Shown: positions 17,730 through 25,930 of the stretch, one piece after another
Layout of the letters: every line of letters begins with the position of its first letter
How positions within the stretch are numbered: position 1 is the stretch's first letter
Source of the DNA: Marivita sp051251565
GTDB lineage: Bacteria; Pseudomonadota; Alphaproteobacteria; Rhodobacterales; Rhodobacteraceae
Length of the DNA: 64,000 nucleotides
Reading direction: 5' to 3'
NCBI RefSeq assembly: GCF_051251565.1
Contig: NZ_JBPOFB010000002.1
Coordinates: 310,001-374,000, forward strand
Notes under the pieces: generated by a model
Seen by the model: only the letters and a program-made list of their open reading frames with translations
What the model was told of the DNA's origin: nothing
The model's database searches: none
Position numbers and translations under genes: made by a program

Positions 17730-19489
17730 AGATCCGAATACACGTGCTTTTCACCTTCGGCACCGGGATGGGTCACCGCGCCCTTGTAGGTCGGACCCAC
17801 AAGCTTGGCGAACTTCCAAACGGCACCCGAGGTGTAGATGGTTTCGCGCGGACCTTTCCACTCGGTCTTGCGCTGCGCCATCTCATCATCCGAAACATCC
17901 ACGCTCAGTGATCCGCTCACTGCGTCGATGGTGATCATGTCGCCATTCTTGAGCAGGGCAATCGGCCCGCCTTGCGCGGCTTCTGGACCAACATGGCCCA
18001 CACAGAACCCGCGTGTCGCGCCCGAGAAACGACCATCGGTGATGAGCGCCACTTTCTTGCCCATGCCCTGACCGGACAGCGCCGCCGTGGTGGACAGCAT
18101 TTCGCGCATCCCGGGCCCACCTGCAGGGCCTTCGTTGCGGATGACGATGACTTCGCCTTCCTCATAGGCACGCTGCTTGACCGCCTCGAACGCCTCTTCT
18201 TCGCATTCGAACACACGCGCCGGGCCGGTAAAGACCTGACCTTCGGCCGGGATGCCCGCCACTTTCACAATCGCACCTTCGGGGGCAAGGTTGCCCTTCA
18301 GGCCGACAACGCCACCGGTCTTGGTGATCGGGGTTGCGATGGGATAGATCACCTTGCCATCCGCTTCGCGTTCGATCAGGTCCAGCTCTTCGCCGATGGT
18401 GCGGGTCGAGGCGGTGATGCAGTCTTCGTGGATAAGACCCGCCTTGCGCAGCTCTTTCATCACAACAGGAATGCCGCCTGCATCGTAAAGATCCTTGGCC
18501 ACATATGCGCCGCCCGGTTTCAGGTCGACGAAATACGGCGTGTCGCGGAAGATGTCGCAGACGTCTTCAAGGTAGAACTCGATCCCGGCTTCGTGCGCAA
18601 TCGCGGGAAGGTGCAGACCGGCATTTGTCGACCCCCCTGTGCAAGCCACAACGCGGGCCGCGTTTTCCAGCGCCTTGCGGGTCACAACATCCCGCGCGCG
18701 GATGTGCTGTTCCACGAGATCCATGACCGCCCGACCCGATGCTTCGCCATATTGGTCACGGGATTCGTAAGGCGCAGGCATGCCAGACGAGTTGAACAGC
18801 GCAAGGCCGATCGCCTCGGACACGCACGCCATGGTGTTGGCAGTAAACTGACCACCGCACGCCCCCGCAGACGGGCATGCCACACGTTCAAGCATGTCGA
18901 GCGCCTTGTCCGACATCTCGTTGTTCTGGTGACGTCCTACCGCTTCGAACATGTCCTGCACGGTCAGGTCACGGCTGCGGAAATCCTCGGGGATCTCGTC
19001 AACCTGTGGCGCGCGGCCCGGAAGGATTGACCCACCATAGATGAACACCGACGGTACGTTCAAACGCACCATTGCCATCATCATGCCCGGCAGGGATTTG
19101 TCACAACCCGCAAGACCCACAATCGCATCGTAGGAATGGCCGCGCATCGTCAACTCAACCGTGTCGGCAATCGCCTCGCGCGAGGCAAGCGAGGACCGCA
19201 TGCCTTCGTGGCCCATCGCAATGCCGTCCGTGACGGTGATTGTGGTGAACTCGCGCGGTGTGCCCATCGCTTGTTTGACACCCATCTTCACTGCTTGTGC
19301 CTGACGGCTCAGCGCGATGTTACAGGGGGCTGCTTCGTTCCAACAGGTCGCAACACCAACCAGCGGCTGGTGGATTTCTTCCTCGGTCATCCCCATCGCG
19401 TAATAATAGGACCGGTGCGGCGCGCGCTCGGGCCCTTCTGTTACGTGACGGCTGGGCAGTTTCGACTTGTCGAATGGACGCTTGAGCAT
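17726..19489 (-). CDS. ilvD: Dihydroxy-acid dehydratase
   Basis: 587 residues. Iron-sulfur enzyme of valine, isoleucine and leucine synthesis that dehydrates 2,3-dihydroxy acids to 2-keto acids. Cluster and active-site motifs: GCDKSLPGM, CPSAGACGGQFTANTM, and the C-terminal GRFSGATRGFCVGHVGPEA. Length is normal if the ATG at 19489 is used; 26 further open codons upstream are not part of the family. Downstream lipoprotein overlaps by 4 bases. Confidence 0.95.
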   Translation of the reverse strand: MLKRPFDKSKLPSRHVTEGPERAPHRSYYYAMGMTEEEIHQPLVGVATCWNEAAPCNIALSRQAQAVKMGVKQAMGTPREFTTITVTDGIAMGHEGMRSSLASREAIADTVELTMRGHSYDAIVGLAGCDKSLPGMMMAMVRLNVPSVFIYGGSILPGRAPQVDEIPEDFRSRDLTVQDMFEAVGRHQNNEMSDKALDMLERVACPSAGACGGQFTANTMACVSEAIGLALFNSSGMPAPYESRDQYGEASGRAVMDLVEQHIRARDVVTRKALENAARVVACTGGSTNAGLHLPAIAHEAGIEFYLEDVCDIFRDTPYFVDLKPGGAYVAKDLYDAGGIPVVMKELRKAGLIHEDCITASTRTIGEELDLIEREADGKVIYPIATPITKTGGVVGLKGNLAPEGAIVKVAGIPAEGQVFTGPARVFECEEEAFEAVKQRAYEEGEVIVIRNEGPAGGPGMREMLSTTAALSGQGMGKKVALITDGRFSGATRGFCVGHVGPEAAQGGPIALLKNGDMITIDAVSGSLSVDVSDDEMAQRKTEWKGPRETIYTSGAVWKFAKLVGPTYKGAVTHPGAEGEKHVYSDL

Positions 19490-19597
19490 GACGCTCCTCC
19501 CTGATTTTGCTTCCCGTTTGAATAGCGAACAGGGCAACGCGGCACAAGAGACGGGGGTGGGTTTCAACGGATTTCAAAGTGTCTTTTCACGGGGCAC

Positions 19598-20920
19598 TTA
19601 TCGGTCCAGAAATGCCGCCGCTGCATAGGCTGGGGCAAGCAGCGCACGACGATACGGCCCCAAGGGAAACCGCTTTGGCGGATGGGACAAAAACGCGGGC
19701 ATTGGGCCCGTGGCTGCGCGGCGCAGAACGCTGTCCGCAATCCTTGCGCCAAGATAGCTGCCCATGGCCACGCCATTGCCGTGATAGCCCATGGCGGCAT
19801 ACAGCCCCGGTTGGTCCGGGACCGCGCCCGCAAAAGGCGTCAGGCTGCGCATCAGACATACCAGCCCGGACCATTCATGGGTAATCTCGACATTGCGCCA
19901 TTCCGGGAACAGGCGGTGGAAATTCGCCCGGATCGTGCGCGACAGCGCGGCTTCGGCCTTGGGTGTCGCGCGCAATCCGCCGCGCATCCCGAACAGGAAC
20001 CGCCCGTCCGGCATCAGCCGAAAGTAATGCAGCAGGAACCGGGTGTCGTAGCACATCTGAAGGCTTGTCCAGCCCTGCTGCGCCTGTTCCACCGGGGTGA
20101 TCGGACGGGTCACAATGATCGACGAATGCACCGGCAGATAGCGCGCGCGCAGCCAGTCGGGCAGGTCTTCGGATGAATAGCCATTGGTGGCAAGGATCAC
20201 CTTGTCTGCGGTGATCGTTCCCTTGGGCGTAGTGACCCGCCACGCACCGCCGCTTGGCGCGATCGCGGTTGCCGGGCTTTGGCCAAAGATCTGCGCGCCG
20301 CTCTTGGTGACGGCTGCTGCAAGCCCGGCATGGTACTTGCCCGGGTTCAGGGCGAACCCGATGGGAATGGTCATGCCACCGTGAAAGGCCCCGGCCATCC
20401 CGTGCTGGCGCAGCGCCTCGGGCGCGATGATCTGGGGTGTGACGCCATATGTCGCGCGGGTCTCGGTCACGCTGTTGCGAAGATCGTCCATCGCCCTGGG
20501 CGTATGCGCCAAAAGCGTTTCACCGTCTGAATGTCGATCCGCGTCGATCCCGTGATCGGCCAAAACCGCGGCTACATGGTCCACCGCCGCGCGTTCAGCC
20601 GCATGCCATGCAGCGCGCTCTGAGTCGCCAAAGCGTTTGCCCATGGTTGCACTGCCAAGCTTGGACCCGCCCAGACAACAGAACCCGCCATTGCGCCCCG
20701 ATGCGCCCCAGCCGGGCTGTTCAGTGTCCATCACCGTCACTGCGACATCCGATTGGGCCAGCGCCAAAGCCGCGTTCAACCCGGTGAAACCGCCGCCGAT
20801 GATGGCCACATCCGTGCGATGGTCGCCGAGCAGCTGCGGGTGATCCGTTGGTGGTGCTGTTTCGCGCCACCAACAGGATGCGGGCGTGTGATAGGCGGCA
20901 TCCTCGTAGATGCGCCTCAT
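19598..20920 (-). CDS. FAD-dependent amine oxidoreductase (PuuB/DadA-like)
   Basis: 440 residues. Dinucleotide-binding motif DVAIIGGGFTGLNAALAL at ~37-54, then GWGASGRNGGF, a signature of the gamma-glutamylputrescine oxidase and glycine/sarcosine oxidase group; the C terminus has GLYAAMGYHGNGVAMG. It overlaps the permease stop by 4 bases and is last in the polyamine transporter operon, so oxidation of an imported polyamine or its gamma-glutamyl derivative is the likely role. No gamma-glutamylputrescine synthetase gene is nearby, so the exact substrate is open. Confidence 0.82.
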   Translation of the reverse strand: MRRIYEDAAYHTPASCWWRETAPPTDHPQLLGDHRTDVAIIGGGFTGLNAALALAQSDVAVTVMDTEQPGWGASGRNGGFCCLGGSKLGSATMGKRFGDSERAAWHAAERAAVDHVAAVLADHGIDADRHSDGETLLAHTPRAMDDLRNSVTETRATYGVTPQIIAPEALRQHGMAGAFHGGMTIPIGFALNPGKYHAGLAAAVTKSGAQIFGQSPATAIAPSGGAWRVTTPKGTITADKVILATNGYSSEDLPDWLRARYLPVHSSIIVTRPITPVEQAQQGWTSLQMCYDTRFLLHYFRLMPDGRFLFGMRGGLRATPKAEAALSRTIRANFHRLFPEWRNVEITHEWSGLVCLMRSLTPFAGAVPDQPGLYAAMGYHGNGVAMGSYLGARIADSVLRRAATGPMPAFLSHPPKRFPLGPYRRALLAPAYAAAAFLDR

Positions 20921-21735
20921 GCCGTGCGCTCGGCCATCCGTTCATCGCGGGCTTGTCGCACAGCGGCCTGTTTGGTGATCAATGATGCGGTGATCACGCC
21001 AACGGTCACAATCGCAATCATGATCGTGGACAGCGCGTTGATCTCTGGACTGACGCCCAGACGCACCGCCGAGAAAATCTTGATCGGCAGCGTGGTGGCA
21101 GACGGCCCCGTGGTGAAGCTCGCGATCACCAGATCATCCAGCGACAGGGTGAATGCCAAGAGCCAGCCCGAGATCACCGCAGGTGCGATGATGGGCAAGG
21201 TCACAAGGCGGAACGCCTCGAACGGGGAACAGCCCAGATCAAGCGCGGCCTCTTCGAGTGACTGGTCAAATGTGACAAGCCGCGAGGACACAACAACCGA
21301 CACGTAGCACATGGAAAAGGTTGTATGCGCAAGCACGATGGTCAGAACGCCCCGGTCCAACCCGATGCCGATGAACAAAAGCAGCAGCGACAGACCCGTG
21401 ATGACTTCGGGCATCACCAGCGGCGCATAGATCATGCCCGAAAACAGGGTCCGCCCGCTGAACCGACCCGCGCGCACCAGCACAAGTGCTGCCATCGTGC
21501 CCAGCACCGTGGCGATGGTCGAACTCATCACCGCGACCTTGATCGTCACCCATGCTGCGTTGAGGAATTCTTCGTTGCGAAACAATTCGCCGTACCACTG
21601 GGTCGAGAACCCGGCCCAGACCGTCACCAGTTTGGATTCGTTGAAACTGTAGACCACAAGGATGATCATGGGCACATAAAGAAATGCGAACCCAAGCGTG
21701 AGGGATGTGGCGTTGAACCATGAAAAGCGTCTCAT
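20917..21735 (-). CDS. Polyamine ABC transporter permease (PotC/PotI-like)
   Basis: 272 residues, six transmembrane helices. The EAA loop EEAALDLGCSPFEAFRLVTLP (~residues 165-185) marks the ATPase contact. Type I importer permease paired with the other permease upstream. The charged C terminus after residue 255 is not membrane embedded. Separated from the upstream permease by 106 bases containing a repeat element, unusual inside an otherwise tightly packed operon. Confidence 0.9.
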   Translation of the reverse strand: MRRFSWFNATSLTLGFAFLYVPMIILVVYSFNESKLVTVWAGFSTQWYGELFRNEEFLNAAWVTIKVAVMSSTIATVLGTMAALVLVRAGRFSGRTLFSGMIYAPLVMPEVITGLSLLLLFIGIGLDRGVLTIVLAHTTFSMCYVSVVVSSRLVTFDQSLEEAALDLGCSPFEAFRLVTLPIIAPAVISGWLLAFTLSLDDLVIASFTTGPSATTLPIKIFSAVRLGVSPEINALSTIMIAIVTVGVITASLITKQAAVRQARDERMAERTA

Positions 21736-21779
21736 CGGGTCACCCCCGTGGTTTCGCCTGCTGGCGCGGACGACGTGTT

Positions 21780-21827
21780 GGGGGCTCTGCCCCCAAACCC
21801 CCGAGGTATTTGAAGCCCAAAGAAACC
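21780..21827. repeat. Roseobacter-type intergenic repeat, copy 1
   Basis: GGGGGCTCTGCCCCC hairpin followed by AAACCCCC and then GAGGTATTTGAAGCCCAAAG. A second copy with the same layout (GGGGCTTTGCCCC, AAACCCC, GAAATATATTGAACCAGAG) is at 50512. It lies between the two permease genes. Similar hairpin-plus-tail elements are scattered between genes in roseobacter genomes as I know them. Confidence 0.6.
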
Positions 21828-21841
21828 ATGATCCAAACGCA

Positions 21842-22732
21842 TCATCCTTCGGCCTCGCGCTGTTTCTGTTCGTTGCGCTGGAACAGGATGATCGGGATCA
21901 CGAGGATCAGCAGGAGGATCACCGCCACCGCAGAGGCCACCGGCCAATCGCGGTTGGAGAAGAATTCTTCCCACAGCACCTTGCCGATCATCAGCGTTCC
22001 GGACCCCCCGAGAAGGGACGGGATCACAAATTCCCCGATCACCGGGATGAAGACCAGAAAGCATCCGGCGATGATGCCGTTTTTCGACAGCGGTATCGTC
22101 ACCAGCCAAAAGGCCGAAAGGCGCGAGCAGCCCAGATCTTCGGCGGCTTCGAGCAAGCTGTCATCCATCCGCTCCAGTGCCGAATAGATCGGCAGGATCA
22201 TGAAGGGCAGGTAGGTGTAGACGATGCCGATATAGACGGCTGTGTTGGTGTTCAGGATGGTCAGCGGTGCGCTGATGATGCCGGCCCAAAGCAGGAACTG
22301 GTTCAGCAGCCCTTCGTTGGACAGGATACCCATCCACGCATAGACCCGGATCAGAAAGCTGGTCCAGAAGGGCAGGATCACCAGCATCAGCAGCGTCGGC
22401 CGCCATTCCGGCGCCGACCGTGCCATCGCATAGGCAATCGGATAGCCCACGCAAAGTGTCAGCACGGTTGAGATGAACGCGATCTGAAGCGAGCTGAGAT
22501 AGGCTTTCCAATAAAGGTCGTCGGTGGTGAGGAACCAGAAATTCTCAAAGTCGAGCGCGGCAAAAAACGCGCGAATCCCGCCCCATCCCGCGGCAAAATC
22601 TAACTGTGGCATGTAGGGCGGGCGGGCCAGCGCCACATCCGACAGCGCAATTTTCATCACGATCACAAACGGGATCAGGAACAGCGCCACCAGCCACAGA
22701 TAGGGCACTGCGATAAGGAGGAAGCGGCGCAC
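21842..22732 (-). CDS. Polyamine ABC transporter permease (PotB/PotH-like)
   Basis: 296 residues, six transmembrane helices, EAA loop EAAEDLGCSRLSAFWLVTIP (~residues 195-214). The start is a GTG at 22732, three bases after the ATPase stop, with GGAG 8 bases upstream inside the ATPase gene; translational coupling is likely. The periplasmic loop between helices 1 and 2 is long (~50 residues), as usual for PotB. Confidence 0.9.
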   Translation of the reverse strand: MRRFLLIAVPYLWLVALFLIPFVIVMKIALSDVALARPPYMPQLDFAAGWGGIRAFFAALDFENFWFLTTDDLYWKAYLSSLQIAFISTVLTLCVGYPIAYAMARSAPEWRPTLLMLVILPFWTSFLIRVYAWMGILSNEGLLNQFLLWAGIISAPLTILNTNTAVYIGIVYTYLPFMILPIYSALERMDDSLLEAAEDLGCSRLSAFWLVTIPLSKNGIIAGCFLVFIPVIGEFVIPSLLGGSGTLMIGKVLWEEFFSNRDWPVASAVAVILLLILVIPIILFQRNEQKQREAEG

Positions 22733-22735
22733 CCC

Positions 22736-23860
22736 CTAACGCTCCAAAAGGACACCGGCGGTGTCTGTCCAGCTGATCCAGACCGGATCTTCCCAGGTGA
22801 TCTGACGCCGCGACAGGCGGCGGGTGTTGGCGGTCTGCGCCTTGATCACATGCCCGGTGGGCAGTTCGACGTGATAGGTCGAGATATTGCCAAGATAGGC
22901 GATATCCAGAACCTTGCCCTGCACCTTGTTGGCGGCATTGTCCGGTTCTTCGGCACTGATGCCGACCTTTTCGGGGCGGATGGCGAAATGGATTTCCTGA
23001 CCCGCATCAAACGTCGTCGTGGTCGTGCCAAGAATATCGGGCTGCCCTTCGGCCCATTGAATGGCAATCTTGTCGCCCTGTGGCTTTGCACGGCCCGACA
23101 GGATGTTCACGTCGCCGATGAAATCCGCGACATACACCGAATTCGGGGCCTCGTAGATCTGCGCAGGCGTCGCCACCTGAATAATCTGGCCTTCGTCCAT
23201 CACCGCAACGCGGGACGCAACGGTCATCGCCTCTTCCTGGTCATGGGTCACGATCACAAAGGTGGTGCCGGTCTTTTCCTGAATGTCCATCAATTCAAAC
23301 TGCGTTTCCTGACGCAGCTTCTTGTCAAGCGCCCCCAAGGGTTCATCCAGTAGTAGCAGTTTTGGCGCCTTCGCAAGGGACCGGGCCAGCGCGACGCGCT
23401 GCCGTTGACCGCCGGAAATCTGATGCGGCTTGCGCTGGGCGAATTTGGTTAGCCTGGTGAGGCGCAGCATCTCGTCGACACGCGCCGCGATTTTGCCCTT
23501 GTCAGTGCCCTCGCGCTTCAGCCCGAATGCGATGTTTTCCCAAACCGACAGATGCGGGAACAGCGCGTAGGACTGGAACATCATGTTCACCGCGCGCTTG
23601 TTCGGCGGAATCTTGGCCATGTCCTGACCGGCAATGAAAATCTGACCGCTGGTCGGTGCCTCAAACCCCGCCAGCATGCGCATCATCGTGGTCTTGCCAC
23701 AGCCCGACGGGCCTAGCAGCGCAAAGAATTCACGGGTGTAGATGTCTTGCGTCAGATCGTCGATGGCGGTGAAATCGCCAAACCTCTTGGTCACGTTGCG
23801 AAACTGGATCAACGGCTTTTCGTCGGGATCTTCCCACGGAGCAAAGACGGTCTGGGCCAC
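22736..23860 (-). CDS. Polyamine ABC transporter ATP-binding protein (PotA/PotG-like)
   Basis: 374 residues if the GTG at 23860 is the start. Walker A GPSGCGKTT, Q-loop FQSYALFPH, signature ISGGQRQRVALARSLA, Walker B LLLLDEPLGALDKK and H-loop VTHDQEEAM are intact; the C-terminal TOBE region (~residue 260 on) is that of polyamine and sulfate importers. I preferred this GTG because GAGG lies 8 bases upstream; an in-frame GTG nine bases earlier is also possible. A TTG at 23914 is in frame but sits inside a hairpin and is unlikely. Second gene of the operon. Confidence 0.9.
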   Translation of the reverse strand: MAQTVFAPWEDPDEKPLIQFRNVTKRFGDFTAIDDLTQDIYTREFFALLGPSGCGKTTMMRMLAGFEAPTSGQIFIAGQDMAKIPPNKRAVNMMFQSYALFPHLSVWENIAFGLKREGTDKGKIAARVDEMLRLTRLTKFAQRKPHQISGGQRQRVALARSLAKAPKLLLLDEPLGALDKKLRQETQFELMDIQEKTGTTFVIVTHDQEEAMTVASRVAVMDEGQIIQVATPAQIYEAPNSVYVADFIGDVNILSGRAKPQGDKIAIQWAEGQPDILGTTTTTFDAGQEIHFAIRPEKVGISAEEPDNAANKVQGKVLDIAYLGNISTYHVELPTGHVIKAQTANTRRLSRRQITWEDPVWISWTDTAGVLLER

Positions 23861-23886
23861 TCTGGACACCTCTGACTGGGGGTATT

Positions 23887-23914
23887 TGTCCGGCAGGGTA
23901 GGCCTACCGGACAA
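23887..23914 (-). other. Intercistronic hairpin between binding protein and ATPase genes
   Basis: TTGTCCGG (23887-23894) and CCGGACAA (23907-23914) are perfect inverted arms enclosing GGCCTA-type sequence. In the minus-strand transcript it lies just after the binding-protein stop. Such structures in ABC operons often stabilise or partly terminate the upstream message so the binding protein is made in excess. No T-run follows, so full termination is unlikely. Confidence 0.55.
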
Positions 23915-23929
23915 GAAAGCACGCTGGGA

Positions 23930-25015
23930 TCAGGTGCCGGATTTAACGGTGGTCCACATCCGCGTCAGCGACCGCTGTTCGCGCGGCGGGAACGGGGTCA
24001 CCGTGTAGAGGTTTTCCAATGTCGCTTCGTCAGGATAGATCGCCGGATCGCCGATCACGTCCTCGACGAGGAATTCTTTGGAGGCCTCGTTGCCATTGGC
24101 ATAGTAGACATAGTTCGACGCCGCCGCCATGTTCTGTGCGTCCATGATGAAGTTCAGGAACACATGGGCCGCGTCAGGGTTCGGTGCATCGACCGGAATG
24201 GCCATTTGGTCAAACCACATCAGTGCGCCTTCGGTGGGCGCGTTATAGGCCACATCGACGCCGTTGTCGGCCTCTGCCGCACGGTCACGCGCCTGAAGGA
24301 TATCCCCGGACCAGCCAAACGCCACGCAGATGTCGCCATTGGCCAACGCGTTGATATATTCCGAGCTGTGGAACTTCTGCACATAAGGGCGCACGGCGCT
24401 CAGCACCGCCTCGGCAGCGGCCAGCGCTTCGTCATCCTTGCGGTCCGGCTCAAGCCCCGCATAGGTCAGGGCGGCGGGGATCATCTCGGTCGGAGCATCA
24501 AGAAAATGCACGCCGCACGCGGACAGCTTTTCCATGTTCTCGGGGTTGAAGATCAGGTCAAGCGACGCGATCGGCGCGTCGGCGCCAAGGATCTCGGTCA
24601 CCTTGCCGACATTCACGCCAAGGCCCGTGGTGCCCCACATGTAGTTGATCGAATATTCGTTGCCGGGATCGTACTGCGCCGTGCGCTGTTCGATGGTCGC
24701 CCACATGTTGTCGAGGTTGGGCAGCTTGGAGGCGTCCAGCTTCTGGAATGCGCCCGCCTGAATCTGCCGCTGCAAGAACGTGCCTGTGGGCACCACAACG
24801 TCATAGCCCGACCCACCGGCCAGCATCTTGGTTTCCAGCAATTCGTTGCTGTCGAACACGTCATAGATCAGGTCGATGCCTGTCTCTTCTTCGAACTTGG
24901 CCAAAAGCTCTTCATCGATATAGTCGGACCAGTTGTAGACGCGCACCTCGTCGGCATGGGCCAATGACGCCATCAGCGCGGCACCTGCGGTCAATGTCAG
25001 CAGATGGGTTTTCAT
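23930..25015 (-). CDS. Polyamine-binding periplasmic protein (PotF/PotD-like)
   Basis: 361 residues with a Sec signal peptide ending ASLAHA (~residue 21). The mature start EVRVYNWSDYIDEELLAKFE, then YDVVVPTGTFLQRQ and the tail pattern are those of putrescine/spermidine-binding proteins. Aromatic residues that line the amine pocket are conserved in position (YNWSDYI, WDNM-type, WSGD). First gene of the transporter operon; start ATG at 25015 chosen for the signal peptide. A palindromic motif lies 47 bases upstream of this start. Confidence 0.92.
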   Translation of the reverse strand: MKTHLLTLTAGAALMASLAHADEVRVYNWSDYIDEELLAKFEEETGIDLIYDVFDSNELLETKMLAGGSGYDVVVPTGTFLQRQIQAGAFQKLDASKLPNLDNMWATIEQRTAQYDPGNEYSINYMWGTTGLGVNVGKVTEILGADAPIASLDLIFNPENMEKLSACGVHFLDAPTEMIPAALTYAGLEPDRKDDEALAAAEAVLSAVRPYVQKFHSSEYINALANGDICVAFGWSGDILQARDRAAEADNGVDVAYNAPTEGALMWFDQMAIPVDAPNPDAAHVFLNFIMDAQNMAAASNYVYYANGNEASKEFLVEDVIGDPAIYPDEATLENLYTVTPFPPREQRSLTRMWTTVKSGT

Positions 25016-25061
25016 GAAAGTCTCCCGTTGATCCCAGAGCGCTCGCGGCTCTGTGCATTTG

Positions 25062-25073
25062 AATTTGATCAAA
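25062..25073. promoter_or_regulatory. Candidate operator upstream of the polyamine operon
   Basis: AATTTGATCAAA, containing the perfect palindrome TTTGATCAAA (25064-25073), lies in the divergent gap between the binding-protein gene and the GntR regulator. The same AATTTGATCA occurs at 25885 upstream of the aminotransferase. Confidence 0.5.
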
Positions 25074-25195
25074 ACTTGCCTGATCTGGCAATAGCTATGA
25101 TGTTTTCATGCCCGCTGTGAACGTGCAAGATGACTTGTCAGGTGCTGCTATTCGGGCAATGTGCCTAAAGCTGCGGCAGTTTCGAAGGGACAGGC

Positions 25196-25867
25196 ATGGC
25201 CGGTCGACAAGTATTGAAATCCGTCTTCGATCCGGTTCGTCTTCCGGCGCATGAACAAGTGTACCGCCAATTGCGCGATCAGGTGCTCTTTGGCGAATTG
25301 GAGCCGGGCCAGCCGGTGACGATTCAAGGCCTCACAGACGCGCTGGGCGTCGGCATGACCCCGGTCCGCGAGGCGTTGCGGCGGTTGATGGCGCAGGGCG
25401 CGCTTGAATTCCTGGGCAACAGGCGCATTGCGGTTCCTGTGCTGGATGCGCAGGCAATTGGCGAACTGACCATTGCCCGCAAGGCGCTTGAACCGGAACT
25501 GGTGCGGCGTGCGGCGCAAAAGGCCGCGCCAGACGATATCGCCCGCCTGACCGAAATCGACGCCCGGCTGGATGATGCCATCCGCCGGGGCGACGTGCAC
25601 CGCTACCTGGTCGAAAACCACCAGTTTCATGGTGATCTGAACGCATTGGCACAGGCTCCGATCCTCACCGAAATGGTCGACCGACTGTGGCTGCGCTTTG
25701 GTCCGTCCTTGCGCGTTGTCTGCGGTCAGGTTGGCACACGCAACCTGCCGGACCGGCACAAAGATGTGCTGGCTGCCCTCACGGCACGGGACGCTGACGC
25801 GGCGGCAGCGGCCATGGAAGGGGATGTGATGCAGGGCATGGAGCAAATCCTTCAGGGTGTGACCTGA
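25196..25867 (+). CDS. GntR-family (FadR subfamily) transcriptional regulator
   Basis: 223 residues. N-terminal winged helix (~15-85: HEQVYRQLRDQVLFGELEPGQPV, GMTPVREALRRL) and a C-terminal helical FCD effector domain (~90-215) with the metal-type His positions of that group. It is divergent from the transporter operon and followed by the aminotransferase on the same strand, so it most plausibly regulates both in response to a polyamine or its catabolite. RBS AAGGGA before the ATG. Confidence 0.88.
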   Translation: MAGRQVLKSVFDPVRLPAHEQVYRQLRDQVLFGELEPGQPVTIQGLTDALGVGMTPVREALRRLMAQGALEFLGNRRIAVPVLDAQAIGELTIARKALEPELVRRAAQKAAPDDIARLTEIDARLDDAIRRGDVHRYLVENHQFHGDLNALAQAPILTEMVDRLWLRFGPSLRVVCGQVGTRNLPDRHKDVLAALTARDADAAAAAMEGDVMQGMEQILQGVT

Positions 25868-25884
25868 TTCGATTGACTTGCGGT

Positions 25885-25894
25885 AATTTGATCA
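25885..25894. promoter_or_regulatory. Candidate operator upstream of the aminotransferase
   Basis: AATTTGATCA, the same ten bases as in the gap upstream of the transporter operon, in the 63-base space between the GntR gene and the aminotransferase ATG. The location fits regulation of the aminotransferase by the GntR protein. Confidence 0.45.
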
Positions 25895-25930
25895 TATTTT
25901 GGCAGCAGCCCGTCCGACAGGAGTCTCGCC

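Noticed and set aside
23860..23914. TTG at 23914 as the ATPase start
   Set aside because: It lies in a strong hairpin with no RBS; the GTG at 23860 has GAGG at the right distance.
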